This document shows positions 53,032-62,700 of a stretch of 64,000 nucleotides of DNA, piece after piece (position 1 is the first letter of the stretch; every line of letters starts with the position of its first letter). The notes below the pieces were generated by a model, which saw only the letters and a list, made by a program, of their open reading frames with translations, made no database searches and had not been told where the DNA came from. Location: assembly GCA_963422595.1 (NCBI GenBank), contig OY730298.1, forward strand, positions 1,550,001 through 1,614,000, given 5' to 3'. The translations under genes were made by a program, and so were the position numbers. The stretch is from G963422595 sp963422595 (GTDB lineage: Bacteria; Pseudomonadota; Gammaproteobacteria; UBA4575).

Positions 53032-54510
53032 ATGTTAAAAATATCATTTGCTGGCTGTTCGTTTAGTATGTGGTTCAGGTGTCTGCTACGTGTCTTATGG
53101 TGCCTGGTGTTTATCAGCGTGCCACAAATCTCTCTTGCAGATAGTAATTTGCCGAACATTGGAGACCCTTCAAACTTAGAGCTTAGCCCTACTAAAGAGG
53201 TTGAACTTGGGCGTATATTAGTTGCCGAGATCCGTGGACATCTGCCAGTCTCGAATGATCCTGAACTTAGTCAATATATTTACTCACTAGGCACTCGAAT
53301 TATTTCAGGAGGACTTAATTCTAATTTCCCTTTCACTTTTCTGCTGGTGCTTGATCCCAATATAAACGCTTTTGCTTTGCCCGGTGGTATTATTGTTATC
53401 AACAATGGCTTATTCACTCTTGCACAGCAAGAAAGTGAAATTGCAAGTGTGCTTGCGCATGAAATTGCACATGTGACACAACGGCACATTGCACGTAATT
53501 TTGGCAATGCAAAATCCTTAAGTGTAGTTTCTGCACTGACGTTTCTGGGCTCTATACTGGCGACGGCTTACAGCAGTAAGCTTGGACAAGCCGCAATTAT
53601 TACCTCTCAAGCAGGTATTCAACAAACAAAACTCGCGTATTCCCGCAGCTTTGAAAAAGAGGCTGATCGTATTGGTATGCAGCTCTTGGTCAGCGCAAAT
53701 ATAGATCCGCAGGGTATGCCGATGTTTTTTGAGCGATTAAATAAACATACGCAATTAAATCGCGGGGAAACGCCAGAATTTCTAAGCTCTCACCCGCTTA
53801 CTTCTCGCCGAATTAGTGAATCGAAGGTTCGTGCCAACCAGCACCAAGGCGACTATACTACGAATACTATTCATTTTGACTACGCGCGGGCACGCGCCGT
53901 TTCCCTAAGCACTAATCCAGCACAAATAATCGACCACTTTGGAAAAACGGGTAAGTCATCGGGGCACTTAAGTGATACGGATAACTACGCATACGCTATC
54001 GCTCTAAGCCGCTCTGGAAAATATAAACAGGCCATTCAGCAGCTAAAAAAAATACCTTTTGATGCAGATAATGAGGTGACGATTAAGCTTGCTATGGCCC
54101 AGGTCAATATCGCCGCTGGACAAGCTGACCAGGCCAGAATGTCTTTAGAATCTCTGGAGCAGATATATCCAAATAACTTGTCTGTCATTTATTACCTGGC
54201 AAGCAGTTTAATCGCAGAAAATCAGGCCCGACTGGCATTACAAAAACTTGACCGATTAAGCAGTACGGGCCAACAAAATCCCGCAGTTGATAAACTAAAG
54301 GCTAAGGCAGCAAGTAAAACGAGTATGCCGTGGCGCAGCCACGAATCATTGAGCGATTTTTACGCCGCGCATGGACAATACGGCGCAGCTATGGAACAAA
54401 TCCAGTTGTCATTAAGGTCGCCCGGGATAGATGCAATTACAAAAGCTCGGGTTGAGTTCAAAAGAGCCCAATTGCGAGAGTCTCGACGCCGACGCGAGGC
54501 ATTGAAATAG
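53032..54510 (+). CDS. M48-family metalloprotease with TPRs, BepA (YfgC)-like
   Basis: About 492 residues from the ATG at 53032; ATG 53068 (MWFRCLLRVLW...) would give a cleaner signal peptide, and neither has a strong ribosome-binding site. Signal peptide ends near QISLADS. Zinc protease motif HEIAHVTQRH (HExxH) and the third ligand glutamate in FEKEADRIGMQL. The C-terminal half carries several TPR-like repeats (YAYAIALSRSGKYKQAIQQL, AMAQVNIAAGQADQARMSL). BepA is a periplasmic protease and chaperone in outer-membrane protein assembly, which fits the length. Confidence 0.9.
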   Translation: MLKISFAGCSFSMWFRCLLRVLWCLVFISVPQISLADSNLPNIGDPSNLELSPTKEVELGRILVAEIRGHLPVSNDPELSQYIYSLGTRIISGGLNSNFPFTFLLVLDPNINAFALPGGIIVINNGLFTLAQQESEIASVLAHEIAHVTQRHIARNFGNAKSLSVVSALTFLGSILATAYSSKLGQAAIITSQAGIQQTKLAYSRSFEKEADRIGMQLLVSANIDPQGMPMFFERLNKHTQLNRGETPEFLSSHPLTSRRISESKVRANQHQGDYTTNTIHFDYARARAVSLSTNPAQIIDHFGKTGKSSGHLSDTDNYAYAIALSRSGKYKQAIQQLKKIPFDADNEVTIKLAMAQVNIAAGQADQARMSLESLEQIYPNNLSVIYYLASSLIAENQARLALQKLDRLSSTGQQNPAVDKLKAKAASKTSMPWRSHESLSDFYAAHGQYGAAMEQIQLSLRSPGIDAITKARVEFKRAQLRESRRRREALK

Positions 54511-54548
54511 ACGGGATTGCTCGCCTGGAATATTTGAGGGGAATTCAT

Positions 54549-54575
54549 AAGCGGTTTTATGCCGGAAACGCTTTT
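54549..54575 (+). terminator. Weak hairpin after the M48 gene
   Basis: AAGCG...CGCTT arms with further partial pairing (TTT with AAA) and a short T-run, 39 bases past the stop. Suggestive only. Confidence 0.3.
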
Positions 54576-54691
54576 GAGATTTGTGGATGACTGATTTCAT
54601 ATATTTCCACCAGGATCACTCTATGTAGTCCCGACCTTGTAACGAGGATATTCAGGTATTTTTTTGCGCTACTACGGCTACGGTTTATGCC

Positions 54692-56629
54692 TCAGGTATT
54701 CACTCGATTAGTAATGATGTTATTGACCACCGAGGGATCCGACAAGGTGGTGGTATCTCCCAGATTATCGATTTCGTTTTCGGCAATTTTTCTTAAAATT
54801 CGGCGCATAATTTTCCCCGAACGGGTTTTGGGTAAACCGGGCGTCCATTGAATGATGTCTGGTTTGGCAAACGACCCGATTTCTTTACGTACTAGTTGGA
54901 GCAATTCGTGTTTTAACTCATCATTTGTTTGCACGCCGGACATGGGTGTAACATAAGCGTAAATACCCTGCCCTTTAATGTGATGCGGATAACCCACCAC
55001 AGCAGCTTCGGCAACCGCAGCATGTAATACCAGCGCACTTTCTACCTCCGCAGTGCCTAAGCGATGTCCTGAGATATTTAAGACGTCATCAACCCGGCCG
55101 GTAATCCAGTAATAACCGTCCGTGTCTCTTTTACAGCCATCACCGCTAAAGTACAGGCCTGGATATTGAGAGAAGTATGTGTCAATAAAGCGTTGGTGAT
55201 CGCCATACACGGTGCGCATTTGTCCAGGCCATGGGTGCTTTATTACCAGGTTACCCTTGCATGCACCTTCGAGTTCTTTTCCATGATCATCAACAATCGC
55301 GGGCTGTATTCCAAAAAATGGTTTGCTGGCCGATCCAGGCTTTAGGTCCATGGCACCAGGCAACGGGGTAATGAGAAAACCGCCGGTTTCGGTCTGCCAC
55401 CAAGTGTCTATAATCCGACAGCGGCCTTCTCCAACTACGTGGTAATACCATTCCCAGGCTTCGGGATTAATCGGTTCGCCTACCGAACCTAGTAAGCGTA
55501 AACTTTTACGCCCGGTTTTTTTAACTGGTGCATCTCCCAAACTCATTAAAGCGCGTAAGACGGTGGGCGCAGTATAAAAGCTGGCTACGCTGTGTTGGTC
55601 ACAGATTTGCCAAAAACGGCTGCCATCCGGATAATTCGGCACTCCTTCAAACATTACGGTGATGGCACCATTGCACAATGGGCCATAAACAATATAGGAG
55701 TGCCCGGTAATCCAACCCACGTCCGCGGTACACCAGAAAACTTCACCATCACGATAATCGAATCCATATTTATGGGTAATCGCCACATGCAACAGGTAAC
55801 CTCCGGTGGTATGTAGTACGCCTTTCGGCTTTCCCGTTGACCCGGAGGTATATAAAACAAAAAGGGGATCTTCCGCATCCATGTGTTCAGGTGGACAATC
55901 TTCACTCACGGATTGCATCGCTTGGTGATACCAGCAATCTCGCAAGGCTTCCCAGTAAACATCAGCACCGGTGCGTTTTATTACTATTACGGTATTTACA
56001 TCGGGACATTGCCGAAGCGCGATATCGGCATTGGCTTTGAGTGGAATTTTTTTCCCGCCACGGATTCCTTCGTCTGCGGTGATGAGCGTATGACAGTCCG
56101 CATCCAGAATACGATCACGTAATGAATCCGGCGAAAACCCGCCAAATACTACTGAGTGCACGGCACCAATGCGCGCGCAGGCAAGCATCGCGTAAGTTGC
56201 TTCAGGAATCATGGGCATGTAAATACATACCCGATCACCTTTTTTTACGCCACGTGATTTCAAAACGTTGGAAAATTTACTTACTTCGCGATGCAGTTGG
56301 TTGTAGGTGATATGTTTGTTGTCTTCCGGATCATCTCCTTCCCAAATGATGGCGGTCTGATTGCCACGGGTTTTTAGATGACGATCAATACAGTTATAGG
56401 CAGCATTCAAGCTGGCACCTTCAAACCAACGAATATGGCCTTTGTGGTAATCCCAATCTAAAACGTTGTTCCATTTTTTAAACCAGGTAATAAACTCGTC
56501 CGCCTGCGTAGCCCAAAAACCGGCGGGATCTTGAATTGATTGTCGATACATGGCTTCATATCTGGATTTGTCAATGTGGGCACTGGATGCTACTGCACTG
56601 GGTACAGGATAGGATTTGTGGTCAGACAT
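54692..56629 (-). CDS. acs: Acetyl-CoA synthetase
   Basis: 645 residues. It activates acetate through acetyl-AMP. Motifs: YTSGSTGKPKGVLHTTGGYL, WWQTETGGFLITP, YFSGDGCKRDTDGYYWITGR followed by VDDVLNISGHRLGTAEVES, and the C-terminal KTRSGKIMRRILRKI with the lysine controlled by acetylation. Length is normal. 69 bases separate it from the ureG stop upstream, and it converges with the protease gene. Confidence 0.97.
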   Translation of the reverse strand: MSDHKSYPVPSAVASSAHIDKSRYEAMYRQSIQDPAGFWATQADEFITWFKKWNNVLDWDYHKGHIRWFEGASLNAAYNCIDRHLKTRGNQTAIIWEGDDPEDNKHITYNQLHREVSKFSNVLKSRGVKKGDRVCIYMPMIPEATYAMLACARIGAVHSVVFGGFSPDSLRDRILDADCHTLITADEGIRGGKKIPLKANADIALRQCPDVNTVIVIKRTGADVYWEALRDCWYHQAMQSVSEDCPPEHMDAEDPLFVLYTSGSTGKPKGVLHTTGGYLLHVAITHKYGFDYRDGEVFWCTADVGWITGHSYIVYGPLCNGAITVMFEGVPNYPDGSRFWQICDQHSVASFYTAPTVLRALMSLGDAPVKKTGRKSLRLLGSVGEPINPEAWEWYYHVVGEGRCRIIDTWWQTETGGFLITPLPGAMDLKPGSASKPFFGIQPAIVDDHGKELEGACKGNLVIKHPWPGQMRTVYGDHQRFIDTYFSQYPGLYFSGDGCKRDTDGYYWITGRVDDVLNISGHRLGTAEVESALVLHAAVAEAAVVGYPHHIKGQGIYAYVTPMSGVQTNDELKHELLQLVRKEIGSFAKPDIIQWTPGLPKTRSGKIMRRILRKIAENEIDNLGDTTTLSDPSVVNNIITNRVNT

Positions 56630-56698
56630 GTTGATTATTTCCGCGTGTTATTTTTATGTTCCATGCGTGGCTGCACCTGTAATCGTAATAATTATTTG

Positions 56699-57304
56699 TT
56701 AACGCAGTATTCCCGCATCTTTAATAAAGCTGATAATTGTGGCTAAACCTTCCCGGGTCTTTAGATTGGTGAAAACAAAGGGCCGATCACCACGCATTTT
56801 GTTTGCATCTCGTTGCATAATGTCAAGTGAGGCACCAACCATAGGCGCAAGATCAATTTTGTTGATTACCAGTAAATCAGATTTGGTAATGCCAGGCCCA
56901 CCTTTACGAGGAATTTTATCGCCCGCAGCAACATCAATCACGTAGATGGTTAAATCCGCAAGTTCCGGGCTAAACGTGGCACTGAGGTTGTCACCGCCAC
57001 TTTCAACCAGCACTATGTCTAAAGCAGGAAATCGACTACAAAGTTGATGCACCGCAGCAAGGTTAATAGAGGCGTCTTCACGAATCGCTGTATGTGGACA
57101 GCCGCCCGTTTCTACCCCTACGATGCGCTCTTTAGCAAGCGCCTCATGTTTAATTAAAAACTCGGCGTCTTCACGTGTATAAATATCGTTGGTTACTACA
57201 CCTATTTGATACCGGTCACGCATACGTTGACAAAGCGCGTTAAGCAGCGCTGTCTTGCCAGAACCGACCGGCCCCCCCACTCCCACTCTAAGCACTCGCT
57301 GCAT
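56699..57304 (-). CDS. ureG: Urease accessory GTPase UreG
   Basis: 201 residues. GTPase that drives nickel insertion into urease. P-loop VGGPVGSGKTALLNALC, ETGGCPHTAIREDASINL with the metal-binding CPH, VESGGDNLSATFSPELAD, and NKIDLAP. Last gene of the urease operon, 21 bases after ureF. Confidence 0.97.
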   Translation of the reverse strand: MQRVLRVGVGGPVGSGKTALLNALCQRMRDRYQIGVVTNDIYTREDAEFLIKHEALAKERIVGVETGGCPHTAIREDASINLAAVHQLCSRFPALDIVLVESGGDNLSATFSPELADLTIYVIDVAAGDKIPRKGGPGITKSDLLVINKIDLAPMVGASLDIMQRDANKMRGDRPFVFTNLKTREGLATIISFIKDAGILR

Positions 57305-57325
57305 CGCTTTATTGAAAAATTTTTG

Positions 57326-58000
57326 TCAGGATCTAAAAAGGCGCGTGTACTGGGTTTCATGGTTGGCACTGGCTATGCCCAGGCCAATAGCCGTGCTTCC
57401 AATTTCTTCATCTTGCAACACTATACCCTTTTGTAATGCGGAAGGAATGATTTCAATTAATGAGGATAAAACCCGTTGCCCCGCAGTCTGCCCTAAAGGA
57501 ATAAGCTTGATAGCGGCATTAACCTGATTTTCACACCAGGCCCAAAGGTAGCCACTACAGCAGTCGTATAATTCAATTTTCCACGCATGTGCCGCAAGTG
57601 AAAATGCAGTGGCATAGGTCATGTAATTCATGGCGACTAATTCTTCAGCATGCAGCACGTCTAAATCTAATAGTAACCTGGATAATGCATTTCCTAAATA
57701 TTGATCTTCTGCATGTAGCTCTTTTGACTCACGACTGGCAAGTAAAAATTGACTCCAGTGTTTTATTTGATCATTTGAGCCTGACCGCCAGGCATTGTAT
57801 AATCGTACCAGTACGGGTATGTCTAAATGCGTTTGGGTCGAATGTAGTAAGCCTGAAATCCAGGCCTGTGTGCTCTCTGCATCATGTACCCACGCTTGTT
57901 CACATGCAAATTCCAAGCCTTGGGAATAGGCATAAGCACCAATCGGTAAAGACGGGCTGCTCAGCCTTAATAAATTCAGTGTCGCAGTGCTTGTTTGCAT
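57326..58000 (-). CDS. ureF: Urease accessory protein UreF
   Basis: 224 residues from the ATG at 58000 (MQTSTATLNLLRLSSPSLPI followed by GAYAYSQGLE, the family start); a longer frame goes to 58066, inside ureE. Helical protein that regulates UreG during nickel loading. It starts four bases after the ureE stop. Confidence 0.95.
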   Translation of the reverse strand: MQTSTATLNLLRLSSPSLPIGAYAYSQGLEFACEQAWVHDAESTQAWISGLLHSTQTHLDIPVLVRLYNAWRSGSNDQIKHWSQFLLASRESKELHAEDQYLGNALSRLLLDLDVLHAEELVAMNYMTYATAFSLAAHAWKIELYDCCSGYLWAWCENQVNAAIKLIPLGQTAGQRVLSSLIEIIPSALQKGIVLQDEEIGSTAIGLGIASANHETQYTRLFRS

Positions 58001-58004
58001 CGTT

Positions 58005-58442
58005 CTAATGTGAGTGCGCGGGTTGATAATAGGCCCCTGGCTCAGGCTCAAATACTCGCATTTCATGTGTAATTGATAAGCCGAGGTGGTTCAGCATTTC
58101 GTCCAGAACACGATCTGTTAAATAAACCAGACAATTCTCTTCAATTTGTAGTGACGTGTGTCGATTACCAAGATGGTAGCTGGCTTTAGCTAATAAAAGC
58201 TGGTTGCGGCTGCTGGCAATAGATACTTGTTCCCGGGCAGCAATAATCCTGACAATTATGCCGTCTGCGGTGCGTAAATAATCTCCTTCGCGTAATGTAG
58301 ATCCGGGCGGCAACATCAACCCAACTTCTTCACCATTGTCTAATTTTGCCTTGCAACGTGCTTTTTGACGCCGCGCAAATGTCAAGGTCATGGTTTGCGT
58401 AGGTCCGTATACATGATCTATGTGCTCTGTGAATATCAACAC
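58005..58442 (-). CDS. ureE: Urease accessory protein UreE (nickel chaperone)
   Basis: 145 residues: an N-terminal peptide-binding domain (MTLTFARRQKARCKAKLDNG) and a metal-binding domain (YHLGNRHTSLQIEENCLVYL). The C-terminal tail holds only two histidines in QPAHSH, so it is short compared with the His-rich tails of some UreE proteins. Located 8 bases downstream of ureC. Confidence 0.94.
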   Translation of the reverse strand: MLIFTEHIDHVYGPTQTMTLTFARRQKARCKAKLDNGEEVGLMLPPGSTLREGDYLRTADGIIVRIIAAREQVSIASSRNQLLLAKASYHLGNRHTSLQIEENCLVYLTDRVLDEMLNHLGLSITHEMRVFEPEPGAYYQPAHSH

Positions 58443-58450
58443 TGTCGTAC

Positions 58451-60154
58451 TTAAAATAAGTAGTAACGCTGCGCAAGCGGAACCGACGTTGCAGGCTCAC
58501 AGGTAAGTAGTTCACCGTCGGCTCGTACTTCATAGGTTTGCGGATCAACGTCTATTTTCGGTTCATAGGTGTTCAAATGTAAGTCTTTCTTCCTGATGTC
58601 GCGTGTGTTATTTACCGCAATTACCCGTTTGTCTAACCGCAGTTTTTCTTTAATACTGCCCTTAAGCGCGGCTTTTGATATAAATGAAATGGACGTAGAC
58701 GCATTGGCCTTGTTTTCCGCAGCAAACATGTAACGATAGTGCGTTGGTTGTGGCGTAGGAATCGACGCATTGGGATCTCCCATAGGTGCCGCAATAATCA
58801 AACCGCCTTTAATAATCAACGCCGGTTTGGCGCCGAAAAAAGGTGGCTTCCATAATACTAAATCTGCAAGTTTGCCAACCTCTACGGAGCCAACTTCATG
58901 CGCAATACCGTGTGTAATAGCAGGGTTGATGGTGTATTTTGCTATGTATCGCTTTACCCTGAAGTTATCATTGCGGCTATTGTCTTCTGTAAGCGATCCC
59001 CGTTGTACTTTCATTTTATGCGCGGTTTGCCAGGTGCGTGTAATAACTTCTCCGACTCTACCCATGGCTTGTGAATCAGAGGCAATCATGCTGAATGCGC
59101 CCAGGTCATGCAGTATGTCTTCCGCTGCGATGGTTTCTCTGCGAATGCGTGACTCGGCAAAGGCTACGTCTTCGGGAATGTTTGGATCTAAATGATGACA
59201 TACCATGAGCATATCCAAATGCTCATCAATGGTGTTTATGGTAAAAGGCCGGGTTGGATTGGTGCTGGATGGTAAAACGTTGGCCTGCCCACAAACGCGA
59301 ATGATGTCCGGCGCATGACCCCCACCTGCACCTTCTGTGTGATAGGTGTGAATCGCCCGGCCTTTAAATGCAGCTATGGTGTCTTCAACAAATCCTGACT
59401 CGTTCAGCGTGTCGGTATGGATAGCAACTTGTACGTCATGTTGCTCCGCGCAATCCAGGCAGTTGTCTATGGCCGCCGGCGTAGTACCCCAATCTTCGTG
59501 CAACTTGAGCCCCATAGCACCTGCTTCAATCTGTTCGTTCAGGGCGGCTGGCAAACTGGCATTGCCTTTGCCTAAAAAACCCAGATTCATCGGTAAGCTA
59601 TCTGCGGCTTCTAACATGCGATGAATATTCCAGGGACCAGGCGTGCACGTTGTAGCATTAGTTCCCGTCGCCGGGCCGGTGCCACCACCCAGCATGGTGG
59701 TAATACCTGACATTAACGCATCTTCAATTTGCTGCGGACATATAAAATGGATGTGCGCGTCAATACCTCCCGCAGTAAGTATTTGCCCTTCACCAGCAAT
59801 GGCTTCTGTGCCCGGACCAATCACGATATCTACGTTAGGCTGCACGTCGGGATTGCCCGCTTTACCGATACCAGCAATACGACCATGTTTAATACCAACA
59901 TCGGCTTTCACAATTCCCCAATAATCAATAATAAGCGCATTGGTAATTACGGTATCGACGGCATTTTGTGCAGAAACCTGACTTTGCCCCATACCGTCCC
60001 GAATAACTTTGCCACCACCAAACTTTACTTCTTCGCCATATATAGCAAAGTCTTTTTCGACTTCTATCAGCAGTTCTGTATCTGCAAGACGTAAGCGATC
60101 CCCTACAGTAGGTCCGTACATTTCCGCATACGCTTGTCGGGAAATCTTCGTCAT
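58451..60154 (-). CDS. ureC: Urease alpha subunit
   Basis: 567 residues. Catalytic subunit with the dinuclear nickel site. Metal ligands and catalytic residues: GGIDAHIHFICPQQ, GLKLHEDWGTTP with the carbamylated lysine, AIHTDTLNESGF, IHTYHTEGAGGGHAPD, and MVCHHLDPNIPEDVAFAESR with the catalytic flap histidine. Length is standard. It is six bases downstream of ureB. The enzyme splits urea into ammonia and CO2. Confidence 0.98.
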   Translation of the reverse strand: MTKISRQAYAEMYGPTVGDRLRLADTELLIEVEKDFAIYGEEVKFGGGKVIRDGMGQSQVSAQNAVDTVITNALIIDYWGIVKADVGIKHGRIAGIGKAGNPDVQPNVDIVIGPGTEAIAGEGQILTAGGIDAHIHFICPQQIEDALMSGITTMLGGGTGPATGTNATTCTPGPWNIHRMLEAADSLPMNLGFLGKGNASLPAALNEQIEAGAMGLKLHEDWGTTPAAIDNCLDCAEQHDVQVAIHTDTLNESGFVEDTIAAFKGRAIHTYHTEGAGGGHAPDIIRVCGQANVLPSSTNPTRPFTINTIDEHLDMLMVCHHLDPNIPEDVAFAESRIRRETIAAEDILHDLGAFSMIASDSQAMGRVGEVITRTWQTAHKMKVQRGSLTEDNSRNDNFRVKRYIAKYTINPAITHGIAHEVGSVEVGKLADLVLWKPPFFGAKPALIIKGGLIIAAPMGDPNASIPTPQPTHYRYMFAAENKANASTSISFISKAALKGSIKEKLRLDKRVIAVNNTRDIRKKDLHLNTYEPKIDVDPQTYEVRADGELLTCEPATSVPLAQRYYLF

Positions 60155-60160
60155 GTCCGC

Positions 60161-60484
60161 TTATTTTCCTGAATCTGTATTCAAAGGGCCCATAATTTTT
60201 GCGTTAAACCCATATATTATTTTTTTGCCATCGAAATCAATTAACGTTACTGAGCGTTCCTGTCCTGGCTCAAAACGCACCGCAGTGCCGGCTGGAATAT
60301 TAAGCCGCTTACCTTTTGCCGCTGCACGATTAAACCGTAATGCGGAATTTGTCTCAAAAAAATGATAGTGTGAACCTACCTGTATGGGCCTGTCACCGGT
60401 ATTCGCTACTTTGATTGAAGTCGAATTTCGTCCGACGTTGATTTCCAGCTGGCCATCACAGGTTAATAGTTCACCAGGTATCAT
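60161..60484 (-). CDS. ureB: Urease beta subunit
   Basis: 107 residues. Typical features: IPGELLTCDGQLEINVGR, NTGDRPIQVGSHYHFFETN and the C-terminal GFNAKIMGPL. Structural subunit of urease; 12 bases after ureA. Confidence 0.97.
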   Translation of the reverse strand: MIPGELLTCDGQLEINVGRNSTSIKVANTGDRPIQVGSHYHFFETNSALRFNRAAAKGKRLNIPAGTAVRFEPGQERSVTLIDFDGKKIIYGFNAKIMGPLNTDSGK

Positions 60485-60496
60485 TATTTACCTTAT

Positions 60497-60799
60497 TCAT
60501 AAAATTGGGTTGTGTACGGTAACAAGCTTGGTTCCATCCGGGAAAGTCGCCTCTACCTGTACTTGATGAAGCATCTCTGTAATACCGCCCATCACGTCTT
60601 CTTGTGACAAAAGTGTGCGCCCGTATTCCATTAACTCTGCAACGCTTTTCCCGGCACGGGCACCTTCTAATATTGCTGAAGAAATATATGCAACTGCTTC
60701 CGGGTAATTGAGTTTTATACCATTCTGCTTTCTTCTTTCTGCGAGCAACCCGGCAGTAAATATTAAAAGCTTGTCTTTTTCACGCGGGGAAAGTTCCAT
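60497..60799 (-). CDS. ureA: Urease gamma subunit
   Basis: 100 residues. MELSPREKDKLLIFTAGLLA, LNYPEAVAYISSAILEGARA and VQVEATFPDGTKLVTVHNPI are the family landmarks. Separate gamma and beta genes are the usual proteobacterial arrangement. Confidence 0.97.
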   Translation of the reverse strand: MELSPREKDKLLIFTAGLLAERRKQNGIKLNYPEAVAYISSAILEGARAGKSVAELMEYGRTLLSQEDVMGGITEMLHQVQVEATFPDGTKLVTVHNPIL

Positions 60800-60824
60800 A
60801 CGGATTCCTTCACTGGCTAGGTTA

Positions 60825-61694
60825 TTATGTTGCCCAGATTCTCGGGGGACAATATGGCTTGTTTAATAATATAAAACGAATTCGCTTCCATATTTGAGTA
60901 AACGTTTCGAACATGCTGGTCGCATTTGTACCTAAACAACGGCAAATCAGTACTTGATTAATTAAGGTCACACTGATATTGCAAACGCCTTCAATCATGG
61001 CGTGTATTTGATCACGGGCTTTCTCCATGTGGTGTGCATTGTTTGTGATGACTGCTAATAGACCCATGACTGGCTTTCCTTTTAGTCCCCATGATGAGTT
61101 AAATACTTCCGCACGATCTCGTATATTTACCCGATCAATCAATAAAGGTTTATCATTTTTCCAAATTTCGAAGGATTGCCTGAATGTACCTCTGGTAAAT
61201 AGTTCTCCACTTGCCGGTCGACCAAAACTGACAATTTCCCAACCAAAAAATTTTGCGTCTTGCTGTAAATTGATAATTGTTTTAGAGCACACTCTACAAC
61301 CGTTAAAAAGAATGGTTTCCTGAGGCAACCATTCTAAAACCGCAGAATTTTTAACTGTAAGCATTTGAGATAACCATGCAGCCGGCCCCATAGATCGATA
61401 AAATTTGTTCGCGGCTGGCGTGGTGATGAGCGTGGAGGTTGCGGGCCCACATTCAATATCAATATTCAGTGTATCACCGCCAACAACTCCCCCAGGTGGA
61501 TGCAGTATGTACAAATGACAGGTGTCTTTTTTTTCCGGATAAAATGGCCTTTGTATAGTTAACGGTCCAATATGACGGCGTTTACTTAGTATGGTCTTGC
61601 GATTTTTCCTGGTAAGGCCTAAATGAAGTTTGGCTTCCCAGCGCGACATAGAATCTATGCAATTAACGTCAATTTTTGTCGCGATTGCGATCAT
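60825..61694 (-). CDS. ureD: Urease accessory protein UreD
   Basis: 289 residues from the ATG at 61694, overlapping the previous stop by 4 bases. Landmarks: HLYILHPPGGVVGGDTLNID, LITTPAANKFYRS, LEWLPQETILFNGC and GRPASGELFTRGTFRQS. UreD binds apo-urease as part of the nickel insertion complex with UreF and UreG. Heads the operon D-A-B-C-E-F-G. Confidence 0.96.
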   Translation of the reverse strand: MIAIATKIDVNCIDSMSRWEAKLHLGLTRKNRKTILSKRRHIGPLTIQRPFYPEKKDTCHLYILHPPGGVVGGDTLNIDIECGPATSTLITTPAANKFYRSMGPAAWLSQMLTVKNSAVLEWLPQETILFNGCRVCSKTIINLQQDAKFFGWEIVSFGRPASGELFTRGTFRQSFEIWKNDKPLLIDRVNIRDRAEVFNSSWGLKGKPVMGLLAVITNNAHHMEKARDQIHAMIEGVCNISVTLINQVLICRCLGTNATSMFETFTQIWKRIRFILLNKPYCPPRIWAT

Positions 61695-61948
61695 TGTTTT
61701 TGTATCTGTTTTTTGTATCTGTTTAATGAGTCATGGACTTGTTTTTTTGCAGTAGTTCTCCAAGCGTATGGAACTAAACCCATACAAATTAACAGAATCC
61801 ATAGTTCCCAACTAAAAAAAGTGTGATGTAAGGCCTGATGCATAAATTCTGAAACACTAACGTTTCCATGCCCAGAGTGCGCAAAGGCCACATACGGAAT
61901 AAATGTAATAAATAAAGCACAGTAGTTAATAATTTTTACTTTTTGCAT
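61691..61948 (-). CDS. Small membrane protein in the urea operon with an HSGHG motif
   Basis: 85 residues, between urtE (37 bases downstream of its stop) and ureD (4-base overlap). A signal-like hydrophobic start ends in AFAHSGHG; then FMHQALHHTFFSWELWILLI forms a second hydrophobic segment, followed by a basic tail. The N-terminus after the signal recalls that of HupE/UreJ nickel permeases (AHxGHG then a His-containing stretch), but the protein is far too short to be a permease. Six or more histidines suggest metal binding. Function not known; nickel handling for urease is a hypothesis from position and composition. Confidence 0.7.
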   Translation of the reverse strand: MQKVKIINYCALFITFIPYVAFAHSGHGNVSVSEFMHQALHHTFFSWELWILLICMGLVPYAWRTTAKKQVHDSLNRYKKQIQKQ

Positions 61949-61984
61949 ACGTGGATATGCCTCCCTTCAGAATAATCGTATTGA

Positions 61985-62680
61985 TTACACTTTTAAGTAA
62001 CGATCTATTAAACCTTCTTCTAACGACCCTATCTCGCCAGAAGCAACCATGGCACCCTTTTCCATAATACTAAAGTTGCTGGCTACTTTTCTGGCAAATG
62101 ATAGTTTTTGCTCTACAAGCAACACGGTTAACCCAAGTTCTTTATTCAGTTGTTTGATGATGTCACCTATCTCAGAAACTATATTAGGCTGAATTCCTTC
62201 AGTCGGCTCATCTAAAATTAATAGCTCTGGTTCAATCGCAAGCGCTCTGGCAATCGCTAATTGTTGCTGTTGGCCTCCAGACAAATCACCACCTATGCGA
62301 TTAAGCATTTCTTTTAGCACCGGAAATAATTCAAAGATCAGATGTGGTATTTTTTTTTTCTTGTCTGTGCGCGATTTCAAACCTGTAATTAAATTTTCTT
62401 TAACCGTGAGCCGAGAAAATATTTCCCTGCCCTGGGGCACGTATCCAATTCGATTTCTTGCTCTCTGCTCTGCCGGCCTTGAAGAAAATTCGATACCATT
62501 GATGTTTATCTTACCATTCGCTGCCGGCTCTAACCCCATAATACATTTTAATAAAGTTGTCTTGCCCACACCGTTTCTACCCATTAGGCATACACATGCG
62601 CCTTTGTCAACCTTAAGGCTGATGTTCCAAAGCGTATGACTCTCGCCATAGAAATGATCCAATTTATTAATAAGCATCAT
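61985..62680 (-). CDS. urtE: Urea ABC transporter ATP-binding subunit UrtE
   Basis: 231 residues from the first of two adjacent ATGs. ABC motifs: MGRNGVGKTTLLKCIMG (Walker A), LSGGQQQQLAIARAL (signature), LLILDEPTEGIQPNIV (Walker B), and VLLVEQ with the switch position. The GIQPNIV end and the order D-E are typical of UrtE among LivF-like proteins. Uptake of urea at low concentration, feeding the urease encoded next to it. Confidence 0.93.
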   Translation of the reverse strand: MMLINKLDHFYGESHTLWNISLKVDKGACVCLMGRNGVGKTTLLKCIMGLEPAANGKININGIEFSSRPAEQRARNRIGYVPQGREIFSRLTVKENLITGLKSRTDKKKKIPHLIFELFPVLKEMLNRIGGDLSGGQQQQLAIARALAIEPELLILDEPTEGIQPNIVSEIGDIIKQLNKELGLTVLLVEQKLSFARKVASNFSIMEKGAMVASGEIGSLEEGLIDRYLKV

Positions 62681-62700
62681 AAGATTATTACCCGCCTAAT

